From: Aliiroseovarius zhejiangensis
GTDB taxonomy: Bacteria > Pseudomonadota > Alphaproteobacteria > Rhodobacterales > Rhodobacteraceae
DNA: 64,000 nucleotides
Reading direction: 5' to 3'
NCBI RefSeq assembly: GCF_014656375.1
Contig: NZ_BNCH01000003.1
Location: 1 to 64,000 of the forward strand
Shown here: one piece after another, positions 35,631-44,680 of the stretch
How positions within the stretch are numbered: the first letter of the stretch is position 1
How the letters are laid out: every line of letters begins with the position of its first letter
Made by a program: the position numbers and the translations under genes
The notes under the pieces: model-generated
What the model was told of the DNA's origin: nothing
Databases searched by the model: none
The model's input: the letters and a program-made list of their open reading frames with translations, nothing else

Positions 35631-36806
35631 TTACAGGCGTTCGATCGCCAGTGCGATTCCCTGACCGCCGCCGATGCACATGGTGATCAGGGCTTTTGAA
35701 CCGCCGATTCGCTCCAATTCATACAGCGCCTTGATTGTGATGATCGCGCCGGTCGCGCCCACCGGGTGCCCAAGAGCAATCGCGCCGCCATTGGGGTTCA
35801 CGCGGGCCGGGTCCAGCCCCAAGCCCTTGTTCACCGCAATGGCCTGGGCGGCGAAGGCTTCGTTTGATTCAATCACGTCGAAATCGGCGACACTCAGTCC
35901 GGTTTTCGCCAGCAGGTTTTCAACCGCAGGCACGGGGCCGATGCCCATCACCTCGGGCCGCACGCCGGCATGGCCATAGCCGATGATGCGCGCCATGGGT
36001 TTCAACCCCGCGCTTTCTGCCGTGTCGGCGCGCGCCAGCACCAACGCCGCCGCGCCGTCATTGATGCCCGATGCGTTGCCCGCCGTAACGGTGCCATCTT
36101 TCTGGAACACGGTGCGCAGACCTGCCAGCGCCTCGGCGGTGGTGGGTTTGGGATGTTCGTCGCGGGCAAACTCGACCGTCTCGCGGCGCTGCTTGACCTC
36201 GACGGGCACGATCTGGCTGTCGAAATGCCCGGCTTCGATGGCGGCGGCGGCGCGTTTCTGGCTTTCCAGCGCAAAGGCATCCTGATCTTCACGGCTGACC
36301 CCATTCTCGGCGGCGACATTTTCAGCTGTCACGCCCATATGCCCGGTGCCGAAGGGGCAGTTCAGCGCGCCCAGCATCATGTCCTGCGCGCCGGTGTCGC
36401 CCATTTTCTGGCCCCATCGGGCCTGCGGCAGGATATAGGGCGCGCGGCTCATGCTTTCAGCACCACCGGCCACACCATAATCGGCGTCCCCCAGCATCAA
36501 CGATTGCGCAACAGACACCACAGCCTGGAGCCCGGACCCGCACAGGCGGTTCACGTTCATCGCGGGGGTTGTATCGGGAATACCGGCTTCGATCATCGCG
36601 ACCCGTGACAGATACATATCCCGCGGTTCTGTGTTGATGACATGACCAAAGACCACATGGCCGATCTGGCCGGGTTCAATGCCTGCCCGCACCATCGCTT
36701 CGCGCGTGACATGCGCGCCCAGGGTGCTGGGCGGGACGGCGGCCAGACTGCCGCCAAACGTGCCGATGGCGGTGCGCGCGCCGCCAAGAATTACGATATC
36801 GGACAT
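35631..36806 (-). CDS. Acetyl-CoA acetyltransferase / beta-ketothiolase
   Basis: 391 residues. Active-site Cys in NRLCGSGLQAVV, the His in ALGHPVGATGA and the second Cys in MCIGGGQGIAL, plus NEAFAAQA, define a functional thiolase. It is of the biosynthetic/broad-specificity BktB type and may condense acetyl-CoA for polyhydroxybutyrate or cleave 3-ketoacyl-CoA. The neighbouring MarR gene is also leftward and upstream, 89 bases away, so regulation by it is possible. No phaB or phaC is nearby. Confidence 0.9.
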   Translation of the reverse strand: MSDIVILGGARTAIGTFGGSLAAVPPSTLGAHVTREAMVRAGIEPGQIGHVVFGHVINTEPRDMYLSRVAMIEAGIPDTTPAMNVNRLCGSGLQAVVSVAQSLMLGDADYGVAGGAESMSRAPYILPQARWGQKMGDTGAQDMMLGALNCPFGTGHMGVTAENVAAENGVSREDQDAFALESQKRAAAAIEAGHFDSQIVPVEVKQRRETVEFARDEHPKPTTAEALAGLRTVFQKDGTVTAGNASGINDGAAALVLARADTAESAGLKPMARIIGYGHAGVRPEVMGIGPVPAVENLLAKTGLSVADFDVIESNEAFAAQAIAVNKGLGLDPARVNPNGGAIALGHPVGATGAIITIKALYELERIGGSKALITMCIGGGQGIALAIERL

Positions 36807-36895
36807 GAGAATCCCCCGTTTGTTTGGTTCGGGAAAAAGAATTGCACGTTCCGGGGGGCTTGTCGCCCTGAACGCTCCGTCAGAATGGTGACGGG

Positions 36896-37345
36896 TCAGT
36901 CCTCGTTCCGGATTTCAGGGCCGAGCGCGGCGATAAGCTGTGACACCCGGGTGCGAAACTGCGCGTCTTCGGCACCCAGAAGTTGGGACAGGTGTTCTTC
37001 GTAGCGGTGGGCGATGGGCGTCAGAGCCTCGATCATCTCGCGCCCCTTGGGTGTCAGGCTCAGTTCGACAAGGCGCCGGTCCTGCGGATTCACCGTTTTG
37101 GTGACATAACCTGCCGCTTCAAGTCGCGAGGCGGCGCGGCTGACCTTGGGCTTGTCCATGTCGACGCGCTGATGAATCTCGCGCACGCTGACGCTGTCGG
37201 CCTGGCTCAGATGCGCCACGACACGCCATTCCGACACCGAAATGCCATAGGCATTCCGGTAATGCCGCGAAAAGCCGTCGCTGACACGACTGGACAGCAC
37301 CGCCAACTGATAGGGCAGGAAATCATCAAGCTTGAATGAGGTCAC
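36896..37345 (-). CDS. MarR-family transcriptional regulator
   Basis: 149 residues with the winged-helix MarR fold. VSEWRVVAHLSQADSVSVRE leads into the recognition helix KPKVSRAASRLEAAGYV, and the wing is PQDRRLVELSLTPKG. Ligand is unknown; MarR proteins often sense aromatic acids or their CoA esters. The start is GTG at 37345; no better upstream start exists. It precedes the thiolase gene on the same strand. Confidence 0.9.
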   Translation of the reverse strand: MTSFKLDDFLPYQLAVLSSRVSDGFSRHYRNAYGISVSEWRVVAHLSQADSVSVREIHQRVDMDKPKVSRAASRLEAAGYVTKTVNPQDRRLVELSLTPKGREMIEALTPIAHRYEEHLSQLLGAEDAQFRTRVSQLIAALGPEIRNED

Positions 37346-37422
37346 GCGCGCACCTTTCGTTTCGTTCCCAACAGGTTGCCCTTAACTCCACGACAAGGCA
37401 AGAGATGCGCGGCGGTCGCGGA

Positions 37423-38313
37423 TCAGACCCATTTGGCCATCGGCGGAAGGCTCATCAGGACCGCATTGGCGTCATGGCCGGTGGCCAGGCCAAACTTGGT
37501 GCCGCGATCATAGACAAGGTTGTATTCCGCATAGAGCCCGCGGTGGATCAACTGCTTGTCCTTGTCCGCATCCGTCCAGGGCGTGTCGCAGCGTTTTTCG
37601 GTGACCGGCACGAAGGCGGGCAGGAAGGCGCGGCCCACATCCTGGGTGAAGGCGAAATCGGCTTCCCAGTCGCCAGTGTTCAGGTCGTCATAGAAAATGC
37701 CACCCACCCCGCGTGCCCGTCCCCGGTGTGGCACGAAAAAGTATTCGTCAGCCCAAGCCTTGAATTTGTCGTAATAGCTCAGGTCATGGCGCTGGCAGGC
37801 GGCGTCAAGCTGGCTGTGGAAATGCGCCGTGTCTTCGGCATACTCGATGCAAGGGTTTAGGTCGGCACCGCCGCCGAACCACCAGGCGTTCGGGGTCCAG
37901 AACATGCGGGTGTTCATGTGCACCGCCGGCGTGTGCGGGTTTTGCATATGCGCCACAAGGCTGATGCCCGAGGCCCAGAAACGCGGATCATCCTCGATCC
38001 CCGGTACGCCGCGGGCGGCCATGGCGTTTTGTGCGGATTTACCCAGGGTGCCGTGCACCGTCGAGATGTTGACGCCAACCTTTTCAAAGACACGCCCGCC
38101 GCGCATCACGCTCATCAGCCCGCCACCGGCATCCGTGCCGTCATCAGAACGGCGGGTCGTTTCGCTGACTTCGAACCGTCCGGCGGGTTGGGTGGCGAAG
38201 GGGCCGGTGGTTTGCGTATCCTCAAGCCCTTCAAAGGCGGCAACGATCTGGTCGCGCAGATCGCGAAACCATGTGCTCGCGCGGGATTTCTGATCTGCCA
38301 TTGTGTCGGTCAT
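37423..38313 (-). CDS. hemF: Oxygen-dependent coproporphyrinogen III oxidase
   Basis: 296 residues. HemF signatures include GGGLMSVMRGGRVFEKVGVN, HMNTRMFW, the motif WWFGGGADLNPCIEY and KRYCD-like EKRCDTPW, followed by YAEYNLVYDRGTKFGL. It decarboxylates two propionates of coproporphyrinogen III using O2. No oxygen-independent hemN lies in the window. AAAGG sits 8 bases before ATG 38313; the much longer in-frame start at 38682 is unsupported. Confidence 0.95.
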   Translation of the reverse strand: MTDTMADQKSRASTWFRDLRDQIVAAFEGLEDTQTTGPFATQPAGRFEVSETTRRSDDGTDAGGGLMSVMRGGRVFEKVGVNISTVHGTLGKSAQNAMAARGVPGIEDDPRFWASGISLVAHMQNPHTPAVHMNTRMFWTPNAWWFGGGADLNPCIEYAEDTAHFHSQLDAACQRHDLSYYDKFKAWADEYFFVPHRGRARGVGGIFYDDLNTGDWEADFAFTQDVGRAFLPAFVPVTEKRCDTPWTDADKDKQLIHRGLYAEYNLVYDRGTKFGLATGHDANAVLMSLPPMAKWV

Positions 38314-38440
38314 GTCACGGGCCTTTCGCTGTGGTGGTCGTCCTTTTGGGCAGGGGCTATCAGTATTTCCCCCTGCCGCAAAGGCGCGTTTTTTGTATGA
38401 TTGGCACCATCCCGCCCCCTGCCGCAAGCCCGGAGGATCC

Positions 38441-38827
38441 ATGCGCCCGTTGCCCATTGCTGCCGCCACCCTGCTGATCGTCGCAGCGTGCCAGTCAACA
38501 ACACCGCGCGCGACCGAAGCACCGCCGCCAGTGAAGGCGGCACAGAAAGGGTGTTCCGCCAATGCTGCAAGGGAATACCAGCGGATCGACCAGAAGATTG
38601 CCATTTTGGAAAAACAGGCAGCGCGCGGGTATCGCACCAGCAACACGGTCGTCCGGGTCGCCAACCCGCTGAAGCTGTGCACGGGGGTCGTGCCGCTGGT
38701 CGCGGTCTGCCTGCCGACGCCCAGGCCAAAATCAACCCTTCCGAGCTATCAGGAGCATCAGGCCATGCAAAAAGAGCTGGACAGGTTGACGGCGCGCAAG
38801 GCGGCTCTGGCCGCCTGTGCCACGTAA
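38441..38827 (+). CDS. Small lipoprotein of unknown function
   Basis: 128 residues with a lipoprotein signal (MRPLPIAAATLLIVAAC, Cys at residue 17). The mature part begins with a Pro/Ala-rich spacer. It then has a coiled-coil-like ARE-YQRIDQKIAILEKQAARGY, a middle segment with two further cysteines (KLCTGVVPLVAVCLPT) that may pair, and a C-terminal helix QKELDRLTARKAALAAC. Probably anchored in the outer or inner membrane. I do not recognise the family. GGAGGATCC precedes the ATG. It diverges from hemF. Confidence 0.75.
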   Translation: MRPLPIAAATLLIVAACQSTTPRATEAPPPVKAAQKGCSANAAREYQRIDQKIAILEKQAARGYRTSNTVVRVANPLKLCTGVVPLVAVCLPTPRPKSTLPSYQEHQAMQKELDRLTARKAALAACAT

Positions 38828-38842
38828 GCACGTAAGCCAGGG

Positions 38843-39670
38843 TCAGTGGGCCGGGTTGCCCACCGCGTCCAGCAAGCTGCGCCCGCCATCGACGGTCAGG
38901 ATGTGCCCGGTCATGAACCCGGCCCCTTCCGATGACAGGAACTGCACGGCTTCGGCCACTTCTTTGGCGGATGCAATCCGGCCCAGAGGTGTGCCTTCCA
39001 GAATGTCCTCGCGGGTTTCACCGGCCTCGCGGATCGTGTCGCGCAGGCTGGCGCTCATCACGGAACCGAAGGCGACCGCGTTCACGCGAATGCGGTGCGC
39101 GGCCAGTGCAACCGCCAAAGAGCGGGTCATCTGATCCAGCGCCGCGCTGGCGATCGAATAGGCCATCAGCCCCGGCTGGGTGCGGCTGGCCGCGATCGAG
39201 GACAGGTTCACAATGGCACCCAACGGTGTGCTTTGATCGTCATCGTCAAGGTCCTCGCCCTGCTGGATCATCCGTTTGGCGACCAGCTGGCTGAGCCGCA
39301 GGCTGGTCATCAGGTTCTGATCCAGCAGGATTTGCACCGCCTTGTTGTCGGCATCCAATGGATCGGTCAGCATCACCTGCCGCGAGGCGTTGACCAATAT
39401 GTCGACCCGTTCGAACGCATCGATCGTGGCCGACAGCAGGTTCGCGATGGTCAGCTTTTCGCGCAGGTCGCCTGCGAAGATGCGCGTGTTGGACGGTTCG
39501 TCGGCGTCACTGTCGGGATTCGGACCCCATTCATCCAGAAGCCGCGCTTCGTCCATATCGGCGCAAATGACATTGGCACCGTTGTCGACGAAATGGCGGG
39601 CGATGGACAGGCCGACACCATTGGCGGCACCTGTGATGATGGCGGTCTTGCCAGCGATGGAAAAGGACAT
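38843..39670 (-). CDS. Short-chain dehydrogenase-like protein with altered active site
   Basis: 275 residues with the Rossmann loop TGAANGVGLSIA, the acidic NAD selector in CADMDEARL and the C-terminal GHILTVDGGRSLL. The catalytic Ser is in NLSSIAAS and the Tyr in AYSIAS, but the expected YxxxK lysine is replaced: the sequence reads Y-S-I-A-S. Without that lysine normal hydride-transfer chemistry should be weak or lost, so it may be a binding or regulatory member, or use a different residue. Start 39670 has AGGAGGCACGC upstream. Substrate unknown. Confidence 0.82.
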   Translation of the reverse strand: MSFSIAGKTAIITGAANGVGLSIARHFVDNGANVICADMDEARLLDEWGPNPDSDADEPSNTRIFAGDLREKLTIANLLSATIDAFERVDILVNASRQVMLTDPLDADNKAVQILLDQNLMTSLRLSQLVAKRMIQQGEDLDDDDQSTPLGAIVNLSSIAASRTQPGLMAYSIASAALDQMTRSLAVALAAHRIRVNAVAFGSVMSASLRDTIREAGETREDILEGTPLGRIASAKEVAEAVQFLSSEGAGFMTGHILTVDGGRSLLDAVGNPAH

Positions 39671-39705
39671 GCGTGCCTCCTGATTCCCGGTGAGCCTAGC
39701 TGATC

Positions 39706-40695
39706 CTAGCGTCGTGTGCGACGGGGCTTAATGCCGCTGAGCAGCTTGAACCCGGGCGTGCCGCCCAGGTCTTCGACGGTGCCGAACTGTTCCGTCAACG
39801 TATCCTCGTATGGCAAATGGCGGTTGGCGACCATCACGAACCGCCCTGACGGGGTCAACATCGCAGCGGCGGCGCGAATAAAAGCGCGCCCAAGCTCGGG
39901 ATCGCCCGTGCGCCCGGTGTGAAACGGCGGGTTCGAGATCACAACGTCATAGGGCTGTGCCGGGCGATACTGTGTCGCATCCACCCAGATGAATTGGGCG
40001 CGGGGGTCGTCCAGGTTCAGCCGGGCGCAGTCCAGAGCGACAAGGTCCGCTTCGATCAGGTCCAGCGCAGTGACACCGGGCCGCAACAGAATGTGGTGTG
40101 ACAGATATCCCCAGCCCGCGCCCAGATCGGCCACCCGACCGGTGATGTCATCAGGCATGGCGGCGGCCAGAACAGCCGATCCCTTGTCGATGCCGTCGGC
40201 AGAAAAGACGCCAGGGCGGGTGATGAACCCGTCTTCAAGCCGCGTGTCGGCCGCACTCCAGTCGGATACATCGGCGGTGTCAAACCAGATCAGCTTGCCA
40301 TGCGCCTTTGACAGCGTGCCAAGCAGGTTTGCTTTTTTCCTGATCGCTTTCAGCAGGCTGTCAATGCCGTCGGTCTTTTGTCCGTCCAGCAACACCAGCC
40401 CGCCTCCGGTCGCCGTTGTGGCTGCAGCCACCCACGCCTGTGCCTGCGATTTGGACCGTGGGGCGCAAACCAGTGCGGCGGCATATCCGTGATCGGGCAG
40501 GGCGGACACGGTGTCAAACCCGCGTGCCGTCCAGCGGGCATGATCGGGGAAGAGCCGGCAATAGATGGTCACGCGATCCTTGGGCAGCGCGGACAGATCA
40601 TGCTGTGCACTGGGACCGATCACCAACAGACGCCCGTGCTGCGGAAATGATAAGGCGCCATCGCGCAGGGCAAGGGACAGTCGAGTGTGAAGCAT
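39706..40695 (-). CDS. rsmC: RsmC-like 16S rRNA guanine-N2 methyltransferase
   Basis: 329 residues in two methyltransferase-like domains. The N-terminal one is degenerate; the C-terminal one has the SAM loop VADLGAGWGYLSHH and the catalytic NPPFHTG (NPPF motif of N2-guanine/N6-adenine methyltransferases). This arrangement is that of RsmC/RlmG, so methylation of 16S rRNA (G1207 in E. coli) is the best guess. It starts 20 bases after the clpS stop with no good ribosome site, hinting at coupling to clpS. Confidence 0.83.
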   Translation of the reverse strand: MLHTRLSLALRDGALSFPQHGRLLVIGPSAQHDLSALPKDRVTIYCRLFPDHARWTARGFDTVSALPDHGYAAALVCAPRSKSQAQAWVAAATTATGGGLVLLDGQKTDGIDSLLKAIRKKANLLGTLSKAHGKLIWFDTADVSDWSAADTRLEDGFITRPGVFSADGIDKGSAVLAAAMPDDITGRVADLGAGWGYLSHHILLRPGVTALDLIEADLVALDCARLNLDDPRAQFIWVDATQYRPAQPYDVVISNPPFHTGRTGDPELGRAFIRAAAAMLTPSGRFVMVANRHLPYEDTLTEQFGTVEDLGGTPGFKLLSGIKPRRTRR

Positions 40696-40715
40696 GGCGG
40701 GGGCCGCTGGCGCGG

Positions 40716-41057
40716 CTACTCCTTTTCCATGGTGCATTGCAGCGGGTGCTGGTGTTCACGCGCCAGATGCATCACCTGCGTGACCTTGGTTTCGGCCACT
40801 TCGTGCGAGAAGACACCGACCACTGCCAGCCCCTTCTTGTGCACGGTCAGCATAAGCTCGAATGCCTGCGCGTGGTTCATTCCGAAAAAGCGTTCAAGCA
40901 CCATGACAACGAATTCCATCGGGGTGAAGTCGTCGTTCAAAATCAGAACCTTGTACATCGGTGGCCGCCTGGTCTTCGGCTTCGTGACCACCGCAAGGCC
41001 TGCATCTCCGTCATCGGCACCGTCGCCTTGTGACATGATGAAGGGCTGTTTGGCCAT
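40716..41057 (-). CDS. clpS: ATP-dependent Clp protease adaptor ClpS
   Basis: 113 residues. A flexible N-terminal tail of about 30 residues precedes the conserved core: [20 protein letters not shown], with the Asn-Asp pair that binds the N-degron amino group, then [20 protein letters not shown]. ClpS feeds N-end-rule substrates to ClpAP. clpA is not adjacent. GGAG lies 11 bases before ATG 41057; a second in-frame ATG at 41036 would shorten the tail. Confidence 0.95.
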   Translation of the reverse strand: MAKQPFIMSQGDGADDGDAGLAVVTKPKTRRPPMYKVLILNDDFTPMEFVVMVLERFFGMNHAQAFELMLTVHKKGLAVVGVFSHEVAETKVTQVMHLAREHQHPLQCTMEKE

Positions 41058-41180
41058 GTTGGCATTGCTCCGATAGATGTGATTGGGCCGCTATGCACTC
41101 AGAATATATTGTCGCTGCCGCCAAAGAAAAGGGGCAAGGCGCGGGGTCTTGGGTAAGCCACATACAAAATGGATCGCAAA

Positions 41181-41258
41181 GTCTCAACACTTGGTTTCAA
41201 ACGGCAAAACGGGCCGGGGGTTGAGACTGGTGTTCCCAAAATTTTCCCAGGTCTCGAC
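41181..41258 (+). other. Three-part inverted repeats upstream of the D,D-carboxypeptidase gene
   Basis: Segment A GTCTCAAC (41181-41188) is perfectly complementary to B GTTGAGAC (41220-41227), and B can instead pair with C GTCTCGAC (41251-41258) with one G-U. A:B and B:C are mutually exclusive, the layout of a switching leader. It lies about 190 bases before the start codon. This may be chance; no ligand-binding RNA family is recognised. Otherwise the 391 bases 41058-41448 hold nothing I can name. Confidence 0.35.
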
Positions 41259-41448
41259 CCGAAAAGGGCGGGTAGGAACCAAGATATAGGCCTAGGATCG
41301 CGCGCCGCCACAACATATTCCGCCCGTGTCCCGCAGGTCACGAATTAGCGCATTGAAAATAAGGTGTTTTCTCGCGCGCAATCTTCGTGTTACGCTGAAA
41401 AAAACAAATCAGCCGGACGCAAAGATCCAGGCGATTGAGGCAGAAAAG

Positions 41449-43059
41449 GTGGACGACGTGCATTTACGTCCGTGGCAGTGGGCCCGTTTTGGGCTGGTTC
41501 TTGCAGTAATTCTCTGTACCGTTCAGGTTGTGCCGAAACAGGCGCATGCCGCGCCCTATGCGGCGATGGTGATTGATGCCCGCACCGGTGAGGTGCTTCA
41601 TTCGCGCAACGCCGACACGCAGCTTCACCCGGCATCCCTGACCAAGATGATGACGCTTTACATCGCGTTCGAGGCCATCAAACGCGGCGAGATTTCACCT
41701 GATACAGTGGTGACGATCACCGGCAAGGCCGCCGCCGAGCCGCCGTCAAAACTGGGTCTGCGCAAGGGCCAGAAGATCAAGTTCCGATACCTGATCCGGG
41801 CCGCGGCCGTGAAATCCGCAAATGACGCCGCCACCGCCATCGGCATCGCGATTTCCGGCTCGGAAGCGGCCTTTGCCCGGCGCATGAACCGGACCGCAAA
41901 GGCGCTGGGCATGACGCGGACGCATTTCAAGAACGCCCATGGCCTGACTGAAAACGGGCACCTTTCCACCGCGCGTGACATGACCACGCTGGGCCGGCAT
42001 CTGTTTTATGACCACCCGCAATACTACAACCTGTTTTCACGCATCACCACGGATGCTGGAATGAAGGCGGTGTCGAACACCAATCGCCGTTTCCTGAGCA
42101 GCTATAAGGGGGCGGACGGGATCAAGACGGGATATACCCGCGCAGCCGGGTTCAACCTTGTCGCCTCGGCCGAACGCGGGTCCGAGCGGATCATCACAAC
42201 CGTGTTCGGGGGTCGATCGACCGCGACGCGCAATGCGAAGGTGGCCGAGCTGATGGACCTTGGCTTCCGCCGCGCGCCCAGCCGGGCCCCGGTGCGCAAG
42301 CCCGCGCTTCCGGTCTATGCCGCCATGGACACGGATCTGGACGCGCCCGGCGGCGCCGGCAAGACCATCCGCCTGATCACGGCGGTCAAGGTCAGCCCGC
42401 GCCCGACCCCGCGCCCTGTCACGCAGGATCCGGCCGCGCAGGCCCAGCTTGCGGCGCTGACCGAAAGCATCAAGGATGCGGTCGTGACGGCCATTGCCGA
42501 GCCCGAACCGGTCGTTGTGGCCGAAGCCGCACCGGCACCTGCACCCGCTGCGCCTCCGGTGACCGAAACTGCGATCGATGCTGAAGAGCCTTTGGCCGAG
42601 ATCGTCGCTTCGGCCGCACCAGCGCGCCCCGCCATGCCCAAGGCGCAGCCACTTTTCACCGGGACCGCCGCACCGGCCAGTGCAGCGCCGGTTGCCGTGG
42701 CAGCCCCCGTGACCGTATCCGCCCCGCCAGCGCGCCCCGAAGCCATCGTGCTGACTTCGCTTCAGCCGCAGGCCGAATCACCCGCCGAACCCGAAGTGGT
42801 GACGCGCATGTCGACCTCGGGCGGGCGTCACTGGGCGATCAATGTCGGGGTGCTTGGGTCACGCTATCAGGCGGAACGGACGCTGTTGAAAACCGCGTTG
42901 AAAGAGATCGACACGCTGGACGAGGCGCTGCGCAAGGTTGTGCGCCGCTCGAACGGCTGGCACGCGAATTTCGTCGGAATGACCGAAGCACAGGCCGATC
43001 TGGCTTGCCGTCGCTTGAACGCCCGCAACACGCGCTGCAAAGTGCTTGGGCCGTCCTGA
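41449..43059 (+). CDS. D-alanyl-D-alanine carboxypeptidase with C-terminal SPOR domain
   Basis: 536 residues from a GTG start. Signal peptide (hydrophobic FGLVLAVILCTVQVV, cleavage after QAHA, about residue 33). Penicillin-binding catalytic domain (about 35-290) with SxxK in PASLTKMM, SxN in KSANDA and KTG in GIKTGYT. Then a roughly 170-residue Ala/Pro/Val-rich linker and a C-terminal SPOR domain (about 455-536, HWAINVGVLGSRYQAE) that binds denuded septal peptidoglycan. It trims pentapeptides in the periplasm, probably at the division site. GAGG lies 8 bases before GTG 41449; a GTG at 41326 would add a non-signal extension. Confidence 0.9.
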   Translation: MDDVHLRPWQWARFGLVLAVILCTVQVVPKQAHAAPYAAMVIDARTGEVLHSRNADTQLHPASLTKMMTLYIAFEAIKRGEISPDTVVTITGKAAAEPPSKLGLRKGQKIKFRYLIRAAAVKSANDAATAIGIAISGSEAAFARRMNRTAKALGMTRTHFKNAHGLTENGHLSTARDMTTLGRHLFYDHPQYYNLFSRITTDAGMKAVSNTNRRFLSSYKGADGIKTGYTRAAGFNLVASAERGSERIITTVFGGRSTATRNAKVAELMDLGFRRAPSRAPVRKPALPVYAAMDTDLDAPGGAGKTIRLITAVKVSPRPTPRPVTQDPAAQAQLAALTESIKDAVVTAIAEPEPVVVAEAAPAPAPAAPPVTETAIDAEEPLAEIVASAAPARPAMPKAQPLFTGTAAPASAAPVAVAAPVTVSAPPARPEAIVLTSLQPQAESPAEPEVVTRMSTSGGRHWAINVGVLGSRYQAERTLLKTALKEIDTLDEALRKVVRRSNGWHANFVGMTEAQADLACRRLNARNTRCKVLGPS

Positions 43060-43072
43060 ACCGGCGCCTTGG

Positions 43073-44680
43073 TTACTCTGAAACGCCTTCTACGGCCTTG
43101 ATGTCGAAGGCCGCCGCCATCAGGGCGCGAGTGTAATCGGTTTGTGGATTGTCAAAGATCTGGTCCGCCGGTCCGCTTTCCACGACGTCGCCCGCACGCA
43201 TCACCAGAACCTTGTGCGACAGCGCACGCACCACGCGCAGGTCGTGCGAGATGAACAGATAGGCCAGCCCGTGCTTCTTCTGCAGCTCGCGCAGCAAGTC
43301 CACGATCTGCACCTGCACGGTCATGTCCAGCGCCGAAGTCGGTTCGTCCAGTACCACCAGTTTCGGGCGCAGGATCATCGCCCGTGCAATCGCGATACGT
43401 TGACGTTGCCCGCCGGAAAACTCGTGCGGGTAACGGTCCATGGTGGCGGGGTCCAACCCGACTTCGCGCATGATCTCGGACACCATCTCGCGCCGGTCGC
43501 GACCCGGTTCAAGCCCATGGACGGACAGGCCCTCGGCGATGATTTCTTCCGCTGTCATGCGTGGGGAGAGCGAGCCATAGGGGTCTTGAAACACGATCTG
43601 CATGTCACGGCGCAGGGGCTGCAACTGGCGTGACTTGCGGCCCTGTATATCCTCGCCCAGAAACACCACTGGCCCGTCCGAGCTGATCAGCCGCATGACC
43701 GCCAGCGCCAGCGTGGTCTTGCCAGATCCGCTTTCGCCCACAATCCCCACGGTTTCCCCCGCGCGGACCGAGAAGCTGGCGGCGTTGACCGCCTTCACAT
43801 GCCCCACCGTGCGCCGCAGAAGGCCGCGTTGGATCGGGAACCAAATGCGCAAATCCTTGGTGTGGGCAATCTCGAGCGCGTCCGCTGGGACGGGGTCGGG
43901 GCGGCCCTGTGCCTCGGCGTTGATCAGGGTACGGGTGTAGTCATGGCGCGGATTGGCAAACAACTCGGCGGTTGGACCTTCCTCGACAATCACGCCGTCC
44001 TTCATCACGCAGACCCGATCCGCGATCTTGCGCACGATACCAAGGTCGTGAGTGATGAACAAAAGGCTCATCCCCTCGCTTTCCTTGAGGTCCGCCAGAA
44101 GGTCGAGGATCTGCGCCTGAATGGTCACGTCCAGCGCCGTGGTCGGTTCGTCCGCAATCAAAAGCTCCGGCCCGTTTGCCAACGCCATGGCGATCATCAC
44201 GCGTTGGCGTTGCCCGCCGGATAACTGGTGTGGATAATGCGCCAGCCGCGTTTCGGCATCACGAATACCGACCTTGTTCAGCAGCTCCAGAATCCGCGCG
44301 CGCACCGCGTCGCCTCTCAAGCCCTGATGCAGTTCAATCGACTCGGTCAGTTGTTTTTCGATCGTGTGCAGCGGGTTCAGCGATGTCATCGGCTCCTGAA
44401 AGATGAAGCTGATATCGTTGCCGCGCACGTCGCGCAGGGTCGCGGGCGAGGCGCCGATCATCTCGCGCCCGTCATAGGTGATCGACCCGCTGATCTGCGC
44501 GCTGTCGGGCAGAAGCGACACGGTCGACAGGGCGGTGACGGATTTGCCGGAGCCGCTTTCGCCCACGATGGCGACGGTTTCGCCTTTGTTGACCTGGAAG
44601 CTGACACCACGCACGGCGGGGTGAAGCTCTCCGTCCTGACGGAAGCCTACATGCAGGTCTTTGACGTTCAGAACGCTCAT
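43073..44680 (-). CDS. yejF: Peptide ABC transporter, dual ATPase
   Basis: 535 residues with two complete ABC domains. Domain 1: Walker A GESGSGKS, signature LSGGQRQR, Walker [13 protein letters not shown]. Domain 2: Walker A GESGSGKT, signature FSGGQRQR, Walker [13 protein letters not shown]. Each domain is followed by an oligopeptide-transporter extension. It powers import of oligopeptides and, in enterics, microcin C by YejABEF. It is the last gene of the leftward yejABEF operon; its start overlaps the yejE stop (ATGA). Confidence 0.95.
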   Translation of the reverse strand: MSVLNVKDLHVGFRQDGELHPAVRGVSFQVNKGETVAIVGESGSGKSVTALSTVSLLPDSAQISGSITYDGREMIGASPATLRDVRGNDISFIFQEPMTSLNPLHTIEKQLTESIELHQGLRGDAVRARILELLNKVGIRDAETRLAHYPHQLSGGQRQRVMIAMALANGPELLIADEPTTALDVTIQAQILDLLADLKESEGMSLLFITHDLGIVRKIADRVCVMKDGVIVEEGPTAELFANPRHDYTRTLINAEAQGRPDPVPADALEIAHTKDLRIWFPIQRGLLRRTVGHVKAVNAASFSVRAGETVGIVGESGSGKTTLALAVMRLISSDGPVVFLGEDIQGRKSRQLQPLRRDMQIVFQDPYGSLSPRMTAEEIIAEGLSVHGLEPGRDRREMVSEIMREVGLDPATMDRYPHEFSGGQRQRIAIARAMILRPKLVVLDEPTSALDMTVQVQIVDLLRELQKKHGLAYLFISHDLRVVRALSHKVLVMRAGDVVESGPADQIFDNPQTDYTRALMAAAFDIKAVEGVSE

